This document shows, piece after piece, positions 51,436 to 59,631 of a DNA stretch of 64,000 nucleotides. The position numbers were made by a program, and so were the translations under genes. Under the pieces are notes generated by a model. That model was not told the DNA's origin. It saw nothing but the letters and a program-made list of their open reading frames with translations, and made no database searches. The DNA is from Vulcanimicrobium winogradskyi (GTDB lineage Bacteria; Vulcanimicrobiota; Vulcanimicrobiia; Vulcanimicrobiales; Vulcanimicrobiaceae): the NCBI GenBank assembly GCA_003134965.1, contig PLDA01000002.1, positions 806,001-870,000 on the forward strand, read 5' to 3'. The stretch's first letter is position 1. Every line of letters starts with the position of its first letter.

Positions 51436-52286
51436 ACGGAGTCAAGCTCTTCCTGCGCGACATTCGGGTCGAGCACACGCTCTTCGCGCTGCCGTTCGCA
51501 TACGTCGGCGCGGTGATGGCGGCGCGCGGGGTCCCGTCGTGGTGGCAGCTGCTGTGGATAACGCTCGCGGTGATCGGCGCGCGCACCGCCGCGATGGCGG
51601 CGAACCGCTACTTCGACAAAGAGATCGACGCGGCGAACCCGCGCACCGCGCAACGCGCCCTCGCCAGCGGGAAGCTGCCGCCGTCGGTGATGCTGTGGGC
51701 GATCGCGGGCGGCTTGGCCGTCCTGGTGCTGAGCGCCGCGATGCTGAACCCGCTGTGCGTGAAGCTGCTCCCGCTCGCCGCAATCGGCGCGGTCGGGTAT
51801 CCGCTCTGCAAGCGCTTCACCTGGACCGTGCACTTCGTGCTCGGCGCCGTCGACGCGTGCGCGCCGCTCGGCGCCTACGTCGCGGTCGCCGGAACGATCA
51901 CGCCGGCTGCGCTGCTGCTGTTCCTCGCCGTGACCGTCTGGGTCGCCGGTTTCGACATCCTGTACGCGCTGATGGACGTGCGCTTCGACGTCGCGAACGG
52001 CGTGCGTTCGTTTCCGCAGGCGTTCGGCGAGCGCAGCGCGCGGCTCTGGCCGGTCGTGCTGCACGTCGTGATGACGCTGGCGCTGCTCGGCGCAGGGATC
52101 CTCGCGCATGCCGGCTGGCTGTACTACGCCGGCGTTGCGCTGGCCGTCGCCGTCACCGTCTACGAAGAGCGGCTGATCGCGCTCGCCAAGGACGTCTTCG
52201 TCCTCAACGACCGCGTCTTCCTGACCAACATGGCGTTCTCGGTGGGCTTTCTCGGCACGACGCTCGCATCGTACGTCGCGCGATGA
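51432..52286 (+). CDS. UbiA family prenyltransferase
   Basis: 284 residues from the GTG at 51432 that overlaps the UbiD stop. The first Asp-rich motif is NRYFDKEID (Mg-diphosphate binding), the second DILYALMDVRFD. About eight membrane segments. It attaches a polyprenyl chain to 4-hydroxybenzoate or to the futalosine-pathway naphthoate (MqnP role), consistent with UbiD next door. It is coupled by ATGA to a binding-protein gene. Confidence 0.92.
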   Translation: MNGVKLFLRDIRVEHTLFALPFAYVGAVMAARGVPSWWQLLWITLAVIGARTAAMAANRYFDKEIDAANPRTAQRALASGKLPPSVMLWAIAGGLAVLVLSAAMLNPLCVKLLPLAAIGAVGYPLCKRFTWTVHFVLGAVDACAPLGAYVAVAGTITPAALLLFLAVTVWVAGFDILYALMDVRFDVANGVRSFPQAFGERSARLWPVVLHVVMTLALLGAGILAHAGWLYYAGVALAVAVTVYEERLIALAKDVFVLNDRVFLTNMAFSVGFLGTTLASYVAR

Positions 52287-53428
52287 TCCGCACGGAGTTC
52301 CTCGCCGGATTCGGGGCCCTCGCCGGCACCGCCCAAGTGGCGCAGATCTCCCCGTACACGCCGACGCTGCGCTTCGCGGTCGTGTGCCCGCAGAGCGGCC
52401 CCGACGCGCGGATCGGGCGGCAGCTGATCGCCGGCGCGCGCGCGGCGGCCGACGAGCTGAACCGCGAGCGCACCTCGCTCGAGCGCGTGTTGATCTTCGA
52501 CACGTTCGACGATCACAACACGCCCGCCGACGCGACGGTCCAGGCCAGCTTTGCGACCGGGAACTCCGACACGCTCGCGGTGATCGGCCATCTCAGCGCC
52601 GGTGCGACGCTCGTCACCGAGCCGTCGTACTCGAACGCTCAGATCCCGCTGATCGTCCCGACCGTCACCGACGACCGCATCACCGCGCGCGGGTACCGCA
52701 ACGTGTTCCGCCTCCCGACCAAGGATTCGGACGAAGGCAGCCTGATCGCCGCGTACGTCATCTCGACCGGCTCGAAGGCACCGCACCTCGCGCTGCAGGA
52801 CGGCGACTACGGGGCCGACGTCGCCGGCGGCTTCGTGCGCCGGGCCGGCGCGCTGCACGTCGACGCGAGCACGACGCAGTTTTCTGTCGACAAGCCGGAC
52901 TTCGCGAAAGCCGCCGACGCGGTGCTCACGCACACGCCCGACTGCGTCGTGCTGGCCGGCAACGTCGCCGACATGGGGCCGCTCTTGCGCGCGCTGCGCA
53001 CGAAGGGCTTCAGCGGACGGTTCGTCGCATCGCAGGGATTCTTCGACGCGCAAACCGTCAAGGACTACGCGAAGGACGCCCAAGGGCTCGTCGTCTCCAC
53101 GAGCGTTCCGTACTATCCGCTCGCACCGACGGCGCTGCGCGACGTGCAGTTCTACGAAGCGCAATACGGGCCGCTCACCCCGGTCGCGGCGTACGGCTAT
53201 GCGGCGGTCCAGCTGATCCGCAACGCTGCGCGCCGGACGGGCGCCGCGAACCGGCTCGCGCTGATCCGGGCGCTCGCAAGCGGCGGCGTCTACGACACCG
53301 TGACCGGCTCGTACACGTTCGGCCCGCGAGGCGACGTCCTCGACCCGAACTGCTACTTCTACCGCGTCAACGACGGGAAGTTCACGTACGAGCGCCAAGG
53401 CCATCCCAGCGGGTTCATGCTGAAGTAG
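52283..53428 (+). CDS. periplasmic binding protein, branched-chain amino acid (LivJ-like) type
   Basis: 381 residues from the ATG at 52283. A short hydrophobic N-terminus precedes a type 1 periplasmic-binding fold: AVVCPQSGPDARIGRQLIAGARAA style start, VIGHLSAGATLVTEPSYSNA and LALQDGDYGADVAGGF. No permease or ATPase gene follows. It may serve a distant ABC system or act as a sensor domain. Overlap with ubiA suggests a link to quinone or aromatic metabolism, for example an aromatic acid; that is inference. Confidence 0.82.
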   Translation: MIRTEFLAGFGALAGTAQVAQISPYTPTLRFAVVCPQSGPDARIGRQLIAGARAAADELNRERTSLERVLIFDTFDDHNTPADATVQASFATGNSDTLAVIGHLSAGATLVTEPSYSNAQIPLIVPTVTDDRITARGYRNVFRLPTKDSDEGSLIAAYVISTGSKAPHLALQDGDYGADVAGGFVRRAGALHVDASTTQFSVDKPDFAKAADAVLTHTPDCVVLAGNVADMGPLLRALRTKGFSGRFVASQGFFDAQTVKDYAKDAQGLVVSTSVPYYPLAPTALRDVQFYEAQYGPLTPVAAYGYAAVQLIRNAARRTGAANRLALIRALASGGVYDTVTGSYTFGPRGDVLDPNCYFYRVNDGKFTYERQGHPSGFMLK

Positions 53429-53453
53429 TCACTGCCGGCAGCAAGGAGGGTTT

Positions 53454-54725
53454 GTGACGGGACTCTTCTCGGGGACGAAGTCGCTCCGCGTTCGCGGCGA
53501 GCACGCCGCGTTCGTACTGACGCTCTGCTCGTTGCCGCTCACGGTCATCGTGCTGGGCTGGGTGTTTCAACACCAGATCACCTGGCAAGAGATCACGCTG
53601 CTGGTCGTCGTCGCGATGGTCTACGTCGCGTTCGCCCGCGGCCGCCTGCTCGGCGGCGGCCTGCGAATCCACGGCGGCCAGTTCTCGGAGATTCATGCCG
53701 TCGTCGACGAGTGCGCGCGGATGCTGCGCATGCCGGCGCCGCACGTCTTCATCCGCGACGACCCGTTCGTGCCGGTCGTCGCGATCGGGATCGGCGACCC
53801 GTACGCGATCGTCTTCTCGGCGCAGTACGTCGAACACTTCGGCGTCGACGAGCTGCGCTTTCTGGTCGGCCGCGAGCTCGGTCACATCGCGTCGGGGCAC
53901 ACCCGCTACACCTCGCTGATGAGCTCGAACGGGCGCGAGAACGGCGTGCTCGCGATCGCGCTCGGCGCCTGGCTGCGCAAGATCGACTACACGGCCGATC
54001 GTGTCGGGCTCCTGTGCTGCGGCTCGCTCGACGCCGCAATGCGGGCGATCGCGGTCGCCACGTTCGGGTCGCTGGGCCGCAAAGTCGACTTGCGCGCGTT
54101 CGCGGAGCAGCTCAAGGAGCTCCACGCCGAACCGTCGCTGCAGATGGCCGAGTGGACGGCGTCGACGCCGTACGCGACCAACCGCATCGCCGCGCTCCAC
54201 CGCTTCGCGCGCGATCCGCTCTACACGCTCTGGGCGGCGCGCATCACGGCGAACGCAAACGCGCCCGAAGTGTCCGGTGCCGCGGAGACGGGATACGCAG
54301 GCTTCTGGCGGCGCGCGTGGGCGTACGCGATCGATTTGCTGGTCGTGCAGACGCTCGCACCCGCGGCGGGCTCCTTCGTCAAGGCGCAGGTTGCGTCGGG
54401 CGGCCTCGTGCTGTTCTCAAACGCGCACACGAAGATCACGGTCGGGAACGACAACACGCTGCTCTTCTTCGCGTTCGCCGCGTACGCGATCGTGCTGGTC
54501 GCTCTCACCGGCCAGACGCTCGGGATGATGGTCTCCGACCTGCGCGTCGTCGCCGCGAACCGCGACGCCCGCGTCGGTTTCGGCCGCGCGATCGCGCGCT
54601 ACGCCGCGTTCGTCGCGAGCCTGTTCGCGCTGGTAGGATGGTTCTCGCTCTTCCGCCGCGTGCAGCCGTACGAGAAGTGGTCGCGCACGCGGCTCATCAG
54701 CGGGAGCGCGCCGGTTCGCTCGTAG
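53454..54725 (+). CDS. M48-like peptidase domain fused to RDD membrane domain, His-to-Arg at the zinc site
   Basis: 423 residues from a GTG after AAGGAGG. Two N-terminal membrane segments (about 18-60) lead to an M48-type domain. Where M48 enzymes have HExxH this protein has RELGH at 140-144, followed by GH at 148-149, and DYTADRVGLL stands where the third ligand Glu is usually found. The first zinc His is therefore lost, so it may be inactive or coordinate metal differently. C-terminal residues about 280-415 are an RDD domain with three membrane segments. It converges with the yihY gene with 29 bases of overlap. Confidence 0.78.
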   Translation: MTGLFSGTKSLRVRGEHAAFVLTLCSLPLTVIVLGWVFQHQITWQEITLLVVVAMVYVAFARGRLLGGGLRIHGGQFSEIHAVVDECARMLRMPAPHVFIRDDPFVPVVAIGIGDPYAIVFSAQYVEHFGVDELRFLVGRELGHIASGHTRYTSLMSSNGRENGVLAIALGAWLRKIDYTADRVGLLCCGSLDAAMRAIAVATFGSLGRKVDLRAFAEQLKELHAEPSLQMAEWTASTPYATNRIAALHRFARDPLYTLWAARITANANAPEVSGAAETGYAGFWRRAWAYAIDLLVVQTLAPAAGSFVKAQVASGGLVLFSNAHTKITVGNDNTLLFFAFAAYAIVLVALTGQTLGMMVSDLRVVAANRDARVGFGRAIARYAAFVASLFALVGWFSLFRRVQPYEKWSRTRLISGSAPVRS

Positions 54726-55566
54726 ACTTCGAACCGCGCCGCTCGGCGTACACTCGGGTGAACTCGGCACCGAACAGCAGGATCATCGACGAATAGTACA
54801 CCCAGAGCAGGATCGCCAGCAGCGAGCCCGCCGCGCCGTACGCCGACGCCACGCCGGCCCAGCCGAGATAGAACGCGATCAGCACCTGCCCGATCACGAA
54901 AGCGACCGCCGTGACGAATGCCCCCGTCCACACGTCGCGCCACTCGATCTCGACGTCCGGCAGATACTTGAACATCATCGCGAACAGCAGCGTGATGAGC
55001 GCGACCGAGACGATCCAGTTCACCACGGCGAAGACGAGCCCCGCGCCGGGAAACGGCAGCGCCTGCGCGACATAGGCCGAGACGTACGCGATCGCGGCGT
55101 TGATCGCGGTGGTCACCAGCAGCAGAAAGCCGATCGCGAGCAGCATGCCGAGCGACGCGACGCGGTCGCGGATCGCAAGCCAGAGCCCCTTCTTCGGCGG
55201 GTCGGCGTGCCAGATCGTGTTGAGCGCGTCTTGCAGCGCGGCAAAGAGCCCGGCCGCTCCGAGGACGAGCGCGATCCAGCCGGCGACTTGCGTGACGACC
55301 GACTGCCGCGGCTTGTCGAGGCTCGCCGCGACCATCTGGCGCACGACGTCGGCGGCCTCACGCCCGGCCGACGCCTGGATCGCTAGGAGCAGCTTGTCCT
55401 CGATCGCGGCGTGTCCGGTCCCGTTCGCGACGCCGATCGCGTAGCCGGCGATCGCGATGACGATGACGAGCACGGGCGCCAGCGCGAAGATCGTAGTGAA
55501 CGCGAGCGCGGCGGCGAGGCGCGGCGCCTTGTCCGCGTTCCACCGCGCGAAGGTTTCTTTGATCAT
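54697..55566 (-). CDS. YihY/virulence factor BrkB family membrane protein
   Basis: 289 residues with six hydrophobic segments. KAPRLAAALAFTTIFALAPVLVI is the usual family opening, followed by LDALNTIWH-like sequence around DALNTIWHADPPKKG and the late YGAAGSLLAILLWVYYSS. The family (formerly misannotated as RNase BN) has no settled biochemical role. A basic C-terminal tail is present. Same strand and 21 bases from the acidic small gene. Confidence 0.9.
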   Translation of the reverse strand: MIKETFARWNADKAPRLAAALAFTTIFALAPVLVIVIAIAGYAIGVANGTGHAAIEDKLLLAIQASAGREAADVVRQMVAASLDKPRQSVVTQVAGWIALVLGAAGLFAALQDALNTIWHADPPKKGLWLAIRDRVASLGMLLAIGFLLLVTTAINAAIAYVSAYVAQALPFPGAGLVFAVVNWIVSVALITLLFAMMFKYLPDVEIEWRDVWTGAFVTAVAFVIGQVLIAFYLGWAGVASAYGAAGSLLAILLWVYYSSMILLFGAEFTRVYAERRGSKSTSEPARSR

Positions 55567-55587
55567 CCGCCGGGGGCGCGCGCCCGG

Positions 55588-55806
55588 CTAGTCCTCGTCG
55601 TCCTCGTCGTCCTCGTCGTCCTCGTCGTCGTCGCTCTCGGGGTCGCCGGGGACGCCGCCCGAGACCTCGGGCGGGGGGCGCACGTCCCCGTCGTCCGGCA
55701 GCGTGTCCGGATCGAGGACTTCGGTCGCCGCCTGGTCGGCGCGCTGAGCGGGCGACGGATAGCGCTCTTCGGTGAGGTCGTCCTGGTAGAGGTCACGGCG
55801 TTCCAT
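55588..55806 (-). CDS. small acidic protein with Asp/Glu repeat tail
   Basis: 72 residues, ending in repeated DDED units (about 15 consecutive acidic residues) after a Pro-rich middle. No hydrophobic segment, no family. The tail DNA is a GAC/GAG microsatellite-like run that could slip. Being directly upstream of yihY on the same strand supports expression, but the ribosome site is weak. Similar in style to the 25790-26059 product. Confidence 0.5.
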   Translation of the reverse strand: MERRDLYQDDLTEERYPSPAQRADQAATEVLDPDTLPDDGDVRPPPEVSGGVPGDPESDDDEDDEDDEDDED

Positions 55807-55827
55807 GGACCCAGCGTACCATCGCCG

Positions 55828-55860
55828 CCGCGAAGGGAAACCGGCAGCCCGCTTTCGCGG
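55828..55860. repeat. inverted repeat between divergent genes
   Basis: CCGCGAA (55828-55834) and TTCGCGG (55854-55860) are perfect inverted arms 19 bases apart. They lie between the start of the acidic small protein gene (55806) and the quinone oxidoreductase gene (55872). This could be a regulator site or an mRNA hairpin just before the latter start. Confidence 0.35.
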
Positions 55861-55871
55861 TCGGGATCAGC

Positions 55872-56846
55872 ATGAAAGCGATCCGCGTCGGCCGCACCGG
55901 CGGCCCTGAAGTCCTGGAGTTCGTCGACGTCCCGGACCCCGTGCCCGGCCCGGGAGAAGCGCTCGTGCGCCAGACCGCGATCGGGATCAACTACATCGAC
56001 GTGTACGTGCGCACGGGCCTCTACAAGCGACCGCTGCCGTTCATCGACGGGCGCGAAGGAGCGGGGGTCGTCGAAGCGGTCGGCGAGGGCGTCACCGACG
56101 TCAAGCCGGGCGACCGCGTCGCCTACGCCGCGACGCCGAACCTCGGCGGCTACGCGGAGAAGAACGCCGTTCCCGCGCGCGAGTTGGTGCTGGTCCCCGA
56201 CGGCGTCGACGACCGCGTCGCGTGCGCGCTGATGCTGCAGGGGATGACCGCGCATTACCTCGCCTACGATACCTTCCCGCTGCACGCCGGGCACGTGGCG
56301 CTCGTGCACGCGGCCGCCGGCGGCGTCGGTTCGCTGCTGGTGCAGCTCGCGAAGGCGCGCGGGGCGACCGTCGTCGCGACGGTCGGCACCGAGGACAAGG
56401 CAGCGCGGGCGCGTGGGTACGGCGCCGACCACGTGATCGTCTACGCCGAGCAAGACTTCGCCGAGGCGACGCGCGCGCTGCTCGGCGACCATGCCGTCGA
56501 CGTCGCATACGACTCGGTCGGCAAGGACACGTGGGAACGCAGCCTCTCGCTGCTGCGCTCGCGCGGCATGCTGGTCGTGTACGGAAACGCGAGCGGGCCG
56601 GTGCCGCCGGTCGAGCCGCAAAAGCTCGCCGCCGGAGGCTCGCTGTTCTTCACGCGGCCGACGATCGTCGACTACATCAAGACCCGCGAGGACCTGCTGC
56701 GCCGCGCGAGCGATCTGTTCGCCGCCGTTCGCGAGGGCAAGCTGCACGCGCGCATCGGGGCGACGTACCCGCTCGCCGACGCCGCGCAGGCGCACCGCGA
56801 CCTGGAAGCCCGCAAGACGACAGGAAAGCTGCTCCTCATCCCCTGA
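55872..56846 (+). CDS. NADPH:quinone oxidoreductase, zinc-independent MDR family
   Basis: 324 residues. MKAIRVGRTGGPEVLEFVDV and GINYIDVYVRTGLY are the QOR start, and VHAAAGGVGSLLVQLAKARG is the NADPH-binding Rossmann loop. No structural zinc Cys cluster is present. QOR-type enzymes reduce quinones or enones with NADPH. No promoter is clear; an inverted repeat precedes it. It ends three bases before the convergent M16 gene. Confidence 0.9.
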   Translation: MKAIRVGRTGGPEVLEFVDVPDPVPGPGEALVRQTAIGINYIDVYVRTGLYKRPLPFIDGREGAGVVEAVGEGVTDVKPGDRVAYAATPNLGGYAEKNAVPARELVLVPDGVDDRVACALMLQGMTAHYLAYDTFPLHAGHVALVHAAAGGVGSLLVQLAKARGATVVATVGTEDKAARARGYGADHVIVYAEQDFAEATRALLGDHAVDVAYDSVGKDTWERSLSLLRSRGMLVVYGNASGPVPPVEPQKLAAGGSLFFTRPTIVDYIKTREDLLRRASDLFAAVREGKLHARIGATYPLADAAQAHRDLEARKTTGKLLLIP

Positions 56847-56849
56847 GTC

Positions 56850-58238
56850 CTACGAAGGGCCAAGGGCGAGCGAGGGCGAGCCCAGATCGAGCCGCTCGAA
56901 GGGGATGACGCGCACGTCGTCGTGCGTGCGCGCGATCTCGCTCGCGAACTTCGACGCGTCGCCGACCAGCACGACGAACGTGTCCGGAACCAGCCCGCGC
57001 GCCGCGAACGCGCGCACCGACTCGGCGTCGACCGCCTGGATGCGATGTGCGTAGTCCTGCATCTCGGCGATCGGCACGTCGTAGAGCACGTGCTCGCCGA
57101 CCGCGCCGGTGATGCCGTCGACCGTTTCGATCGCGCGGTAGAAGCCCCCGGTGACGGTCGCCTTCCGCGTCACCAGATCGTCGTCGGTCGCGGGCGCATC
57201 GGCGAGCGACCGGATCGTCTCGAGCGTCACGCCGACCGCTTCGGCCGCGCGCGCGTGATCGACCAGCGTCGTGGCCAGAAACGTTCCGCACTGCCGCCGC
57301 GCCGTCAGCGACGCGCCGGCGCCGTACGAGAGTCCCCGCTTGACGCGGATCTCCTGGTTGAGACGGCCGCTGTACCCCGAGAGGACCGCGGTCGCGACCG
57401 TCGCGGCGTAGTAGTCCGGCGAGCGCCGCTCGATCGTGAGCCGTCCGGCGACTAGCGCGGTCCGCCCCGCGTCCGGCTTGTCGACGATCACGGCTTGCGC
57501 GCGCGGCGGCGGGACCGCGCCGTGCGGACGTTCGCCGATCGGCCTCTCCGGCGCGCGCCACGAACCCAGCACGCGGTCGGCGAACGCGAACGCTTCGTCG
57601 ACCCCGAGATCGCCGCCGATCACGAGCACCGCGTCGTCCGGCCGATAGAACCGCTCGTGGAACCACGCGACGCGTTCGCGGGTGAGCGTCTGCAGCGTCG
57701 CGGCGGTTCCGGAGAGCGGGTGACCGTAGGGCGCACCTCCGTACGCGACGCGATGCGCGACGCCGCGCGCGACAGCACCCGGATTGGCGTAGGTGAGCGC
57801 GAGGTCGGAGATCGACTTCGTGCGCACGCGCTCGACTTCGTGCGGCGCGAACTCCGGCCGGCGCACGACCTCGTCGAGCAGCGCGAAGGCGTACGGAAAC
57901 GCAGGCGTCGTCGCGCTGACGCTGACGATCGAGGCATCGTAGCCGGAGGCGGCGAGCAGCCGCGCGCCGAGCGCGTCGCTCGCGGCGGCGAGCTCGGTCG
58001 CACTGCGCAGCGCCGTTCCCTGCGTGAGGAGCGCCGCGACCAGCGCGGAGAGCCCGGCTTCGTCTTCGTGCTCGGCGGCACCGCCGCAGCCGACGATCAG
58101 CTGCGCCGCGATCAGCGGGAGGTTGCGCTGCGAGAAGGCGATGACGCGCAGCCCGTTGTCGAGCACGCGCTCGACCGGCGCGGGCAGGATCGCGTCGCGC
58201 GGCGGCCCTGCGGTCGGGATCATCGACATCCCGTTCAT
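56850..58238 (-). CDS. M16 peptidase family, catalytically inactive partner
   Basis: 462 residues with the M16 double fold. Where the active enzyme has HLFEH this one reads LSALVAALLTQGT, so the HxxEH zinc site is gone. The C-terminal substrate-holding RGLSYGAGASL (Arg/Tyr pair) is kept. This matches the heterodimeric M16 design in which one subunit cuts and the other binds substrate. It overlaps the active subunit gene by four bases. Confidence 0.88.
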   Translation of the reverse strand: MNGMSMIPTAGPPRDAILPAPVERVLDNGLRVIAFSQRNLPLIAAQLIVGCGGAAEHEDEAGLSALVAALLTQGTALRSATELAAASDALGARLLAASGYDASIVSVSATTPAFPYAFALLDEVVRRPEFAPHEVERVRTKSISDLALTYANPGAVARGVAHRVAYGGAPYGHPLSGTAATLQTLTRERVAWFHERFYRPDDAVLVIGGDLGVDEAFAFADRVLGSWRAPERPIGERPHGAVPPPRAQAVIVDKPDAGRTALVAGRLTIERRSPDYYAATVATAVLSGYSGRLNQEIRVKRGLSYGAGASLTARRQCGTFLATTLVDHARAAEAVGVTLETIRSLADAPATDDDLVTRKATVTGGFYRAIETVDGITGAVGEHVLYDVPIAEMQDYAHRIQAVDAESVRAFAARGLVPDTFVVLVGDASKFASEIARTHDDVRVIPFERLDLGSPSLALGPS

Positions 58239-59527
58239 CCCGGAAGGTACTCGATGCTGGTGCGGTTCTCCGGGCGCAGGTACGTGCGCGCGACGCGCAG
58301 CACGTCGTCGGCGGTCACGGCGAGATACCGCGCCAGATCGCCGTTCGCGACCTCGGGATCGCCGCGTTCGGTCGTCGCGCGCACGAGTTCGAGCGCCACG
58401 CCGCTATTCGTCTGGCGCGAGCGCACGAGGCTGGTCGCGATCTGCGTGCGCACGCGCGCCAGCTCGTTTTCGCCGGGCGGCTCGCTGCAGACGCGCTCGA
58501 GCTCTTCGGTGAGCGCGGCCCGCGCCGTCGCGAGCTCGACGCCGCGCGCGCACGTCACGCGCGCGCCGAAGAGTCCCGGCTGCTCACGCAGATCGGCGGC
58601 CGCGTATGCGCTCGACGCGACTTGCTTTTGATAGACCAGCGCCGTATAGAGCCGCGAGCTGCGTCCCGCACCGAGCACGGTCTCCAGCACGTCGAGCGCC
58701 GCCGCATCCGGATGCGAGGCCGCCGGAATGTGATACGCCTCTTCCGCCGCCGGCAGCGGGACGTTCGCGGCGCGGTACTCGTACGCGCGCTCGAGCGTCT
58801 GCGCCGGTTCGACGACGCGCACGCGGGGGAGCGGCGCGGACGGCGTCGGGATCGGCCCGAACAAGTGCTCGATCCAGCGCAGCGTCTGGTCGACGTCGAG
58901 ATCGCCGGCGATGACGAGCAGCGCGTTGTCGGGCCGGTAGTACGTGGCATGGAACGCGACCACGTCGTCGAGCGAGGCGGCGTTCAGCTCGGCGGGACTA
59001 CCGATCACGCCGCGGCGGTACGGGTGGACTGCGTACGCCTCGCGGTTGACCAGCTCGTCGAGCATTCCGTACGGCTCGGCCAAAATGCGCTGGTCGTACT
59101 CGCCGATCACGACGTCGCGCTCGGTCGCGAAGTTTGCCTCGTTGACCGTCAGCGACGCGAGCCGGTCGGCTTCGGCCCACAGCAGCCGCTCGAGGTGGTT
59201 CGAGGGGACCACCTCGTAGTAGTTGGTGATATCTTCCGAAGTGAAGGCGTTGTTGTAACCGCCGACGTCCTCGGTGAGCCGGTCCATCGTCTCGGGGACG
59301 GTCCGCGAGGTCCCTTTGAACATCAAGTGCTCGAACAGGTGCGCGAAGCCTGAGCGGCCCGGCGGATCGTCCTTCCCGCCGACGCGATACGCGACGTTGA
59401 TCGCAACCGACGGAACCCGCGGATCGGGGACGAGGATGGCGCGCAGGCCGTTGTCGAGGGTCCGGTCGACGTAGCGAATCGGCGCTACGCCGATCGCCGA
59501 GGCGGAGATCGTCGGTAATGCGGTCAC
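58235..59527 (-). CDS. M16 zinc peptidase, active subunit
   Basis: 430 residues from a GTG. HLFEH at 63-67 (inverted HxxEH zinc motif) and NEANFATERDVVIGEYDQR supply the metal-binding and catalytic residues. Related proteins are mitochondrial-processing-peptidase-like or PqqF/YmxG-like and degrade or process peptides. No signal peptide is visible. Cotranscribed with the inactive partner. The imuA SOS promoter lies about 70 bases upstream on the other strand. Confidence 0.92.
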   Translation of the reverse strand: MTALPTISASAIGVAPIRYVDRTLDNGLRAILVPDPRVPSVAINVAYRVGGKDDPPGRSGFAHLFEHLMFKGTSRTVPETMDRLTEDVGGYNNAFTSEDITNYYEVVPSNHLERLLWAEADRLASLTVNEANFATERDVVIGEYDQRILAEPYGMLDELVNREAYAVHPYRRGVIGSPAELNAASLDDVVAFHATYYRPDNALLVIAGDLDVDQTLRWIEHLFGPIPTPSAPLPRVRVVEPAQTLERAYEYRAANVPLPAAEEAYHIPAASHPDAAALDVLETVLGAGRSSRLYTALVYQKQVASSAYAAADLREQPGLFGARVTCARGVELATARAALTEELERVCSEPPGENELARVRTQIATSLVRSRQTNSGVALELVRATTERGDPEVANGDLARYLAVTADDVLRVARTYLRPENRTSIEYLPG

Positions 59528-59592
59528 GGGATTCCGCCTTCATCCCCGCGCGGGCACTCCGTCCCTTCCTGGGAGCGGCGGCCGAATGCCGG

Positions 59593-59622
59593 TTGACAAT
59601 CGAACATATGTTCGATTAGGAT
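59593..59622 (+). promoter_or_regulatory. SOS promoter with LexA operator before imuA
   Basis: TTGACA (59593-59598) and TAGGAT (59617-59622) are 18 bases apart. The spacer is filled by the 20-bp perfect palindrome AATCGAACATATGTTCGATT (59598-59617). Its core CGAACATATGTTCG fits the Gram-positive-type LexA box CGAAC-N4-GTTCG. LexA bound here would block RNA polymerase directly. The imuA ATG follows 9 bases after the -10 element. Confidence 0.85.
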
Positions 59623-59631
59623 GGGTCTCCC

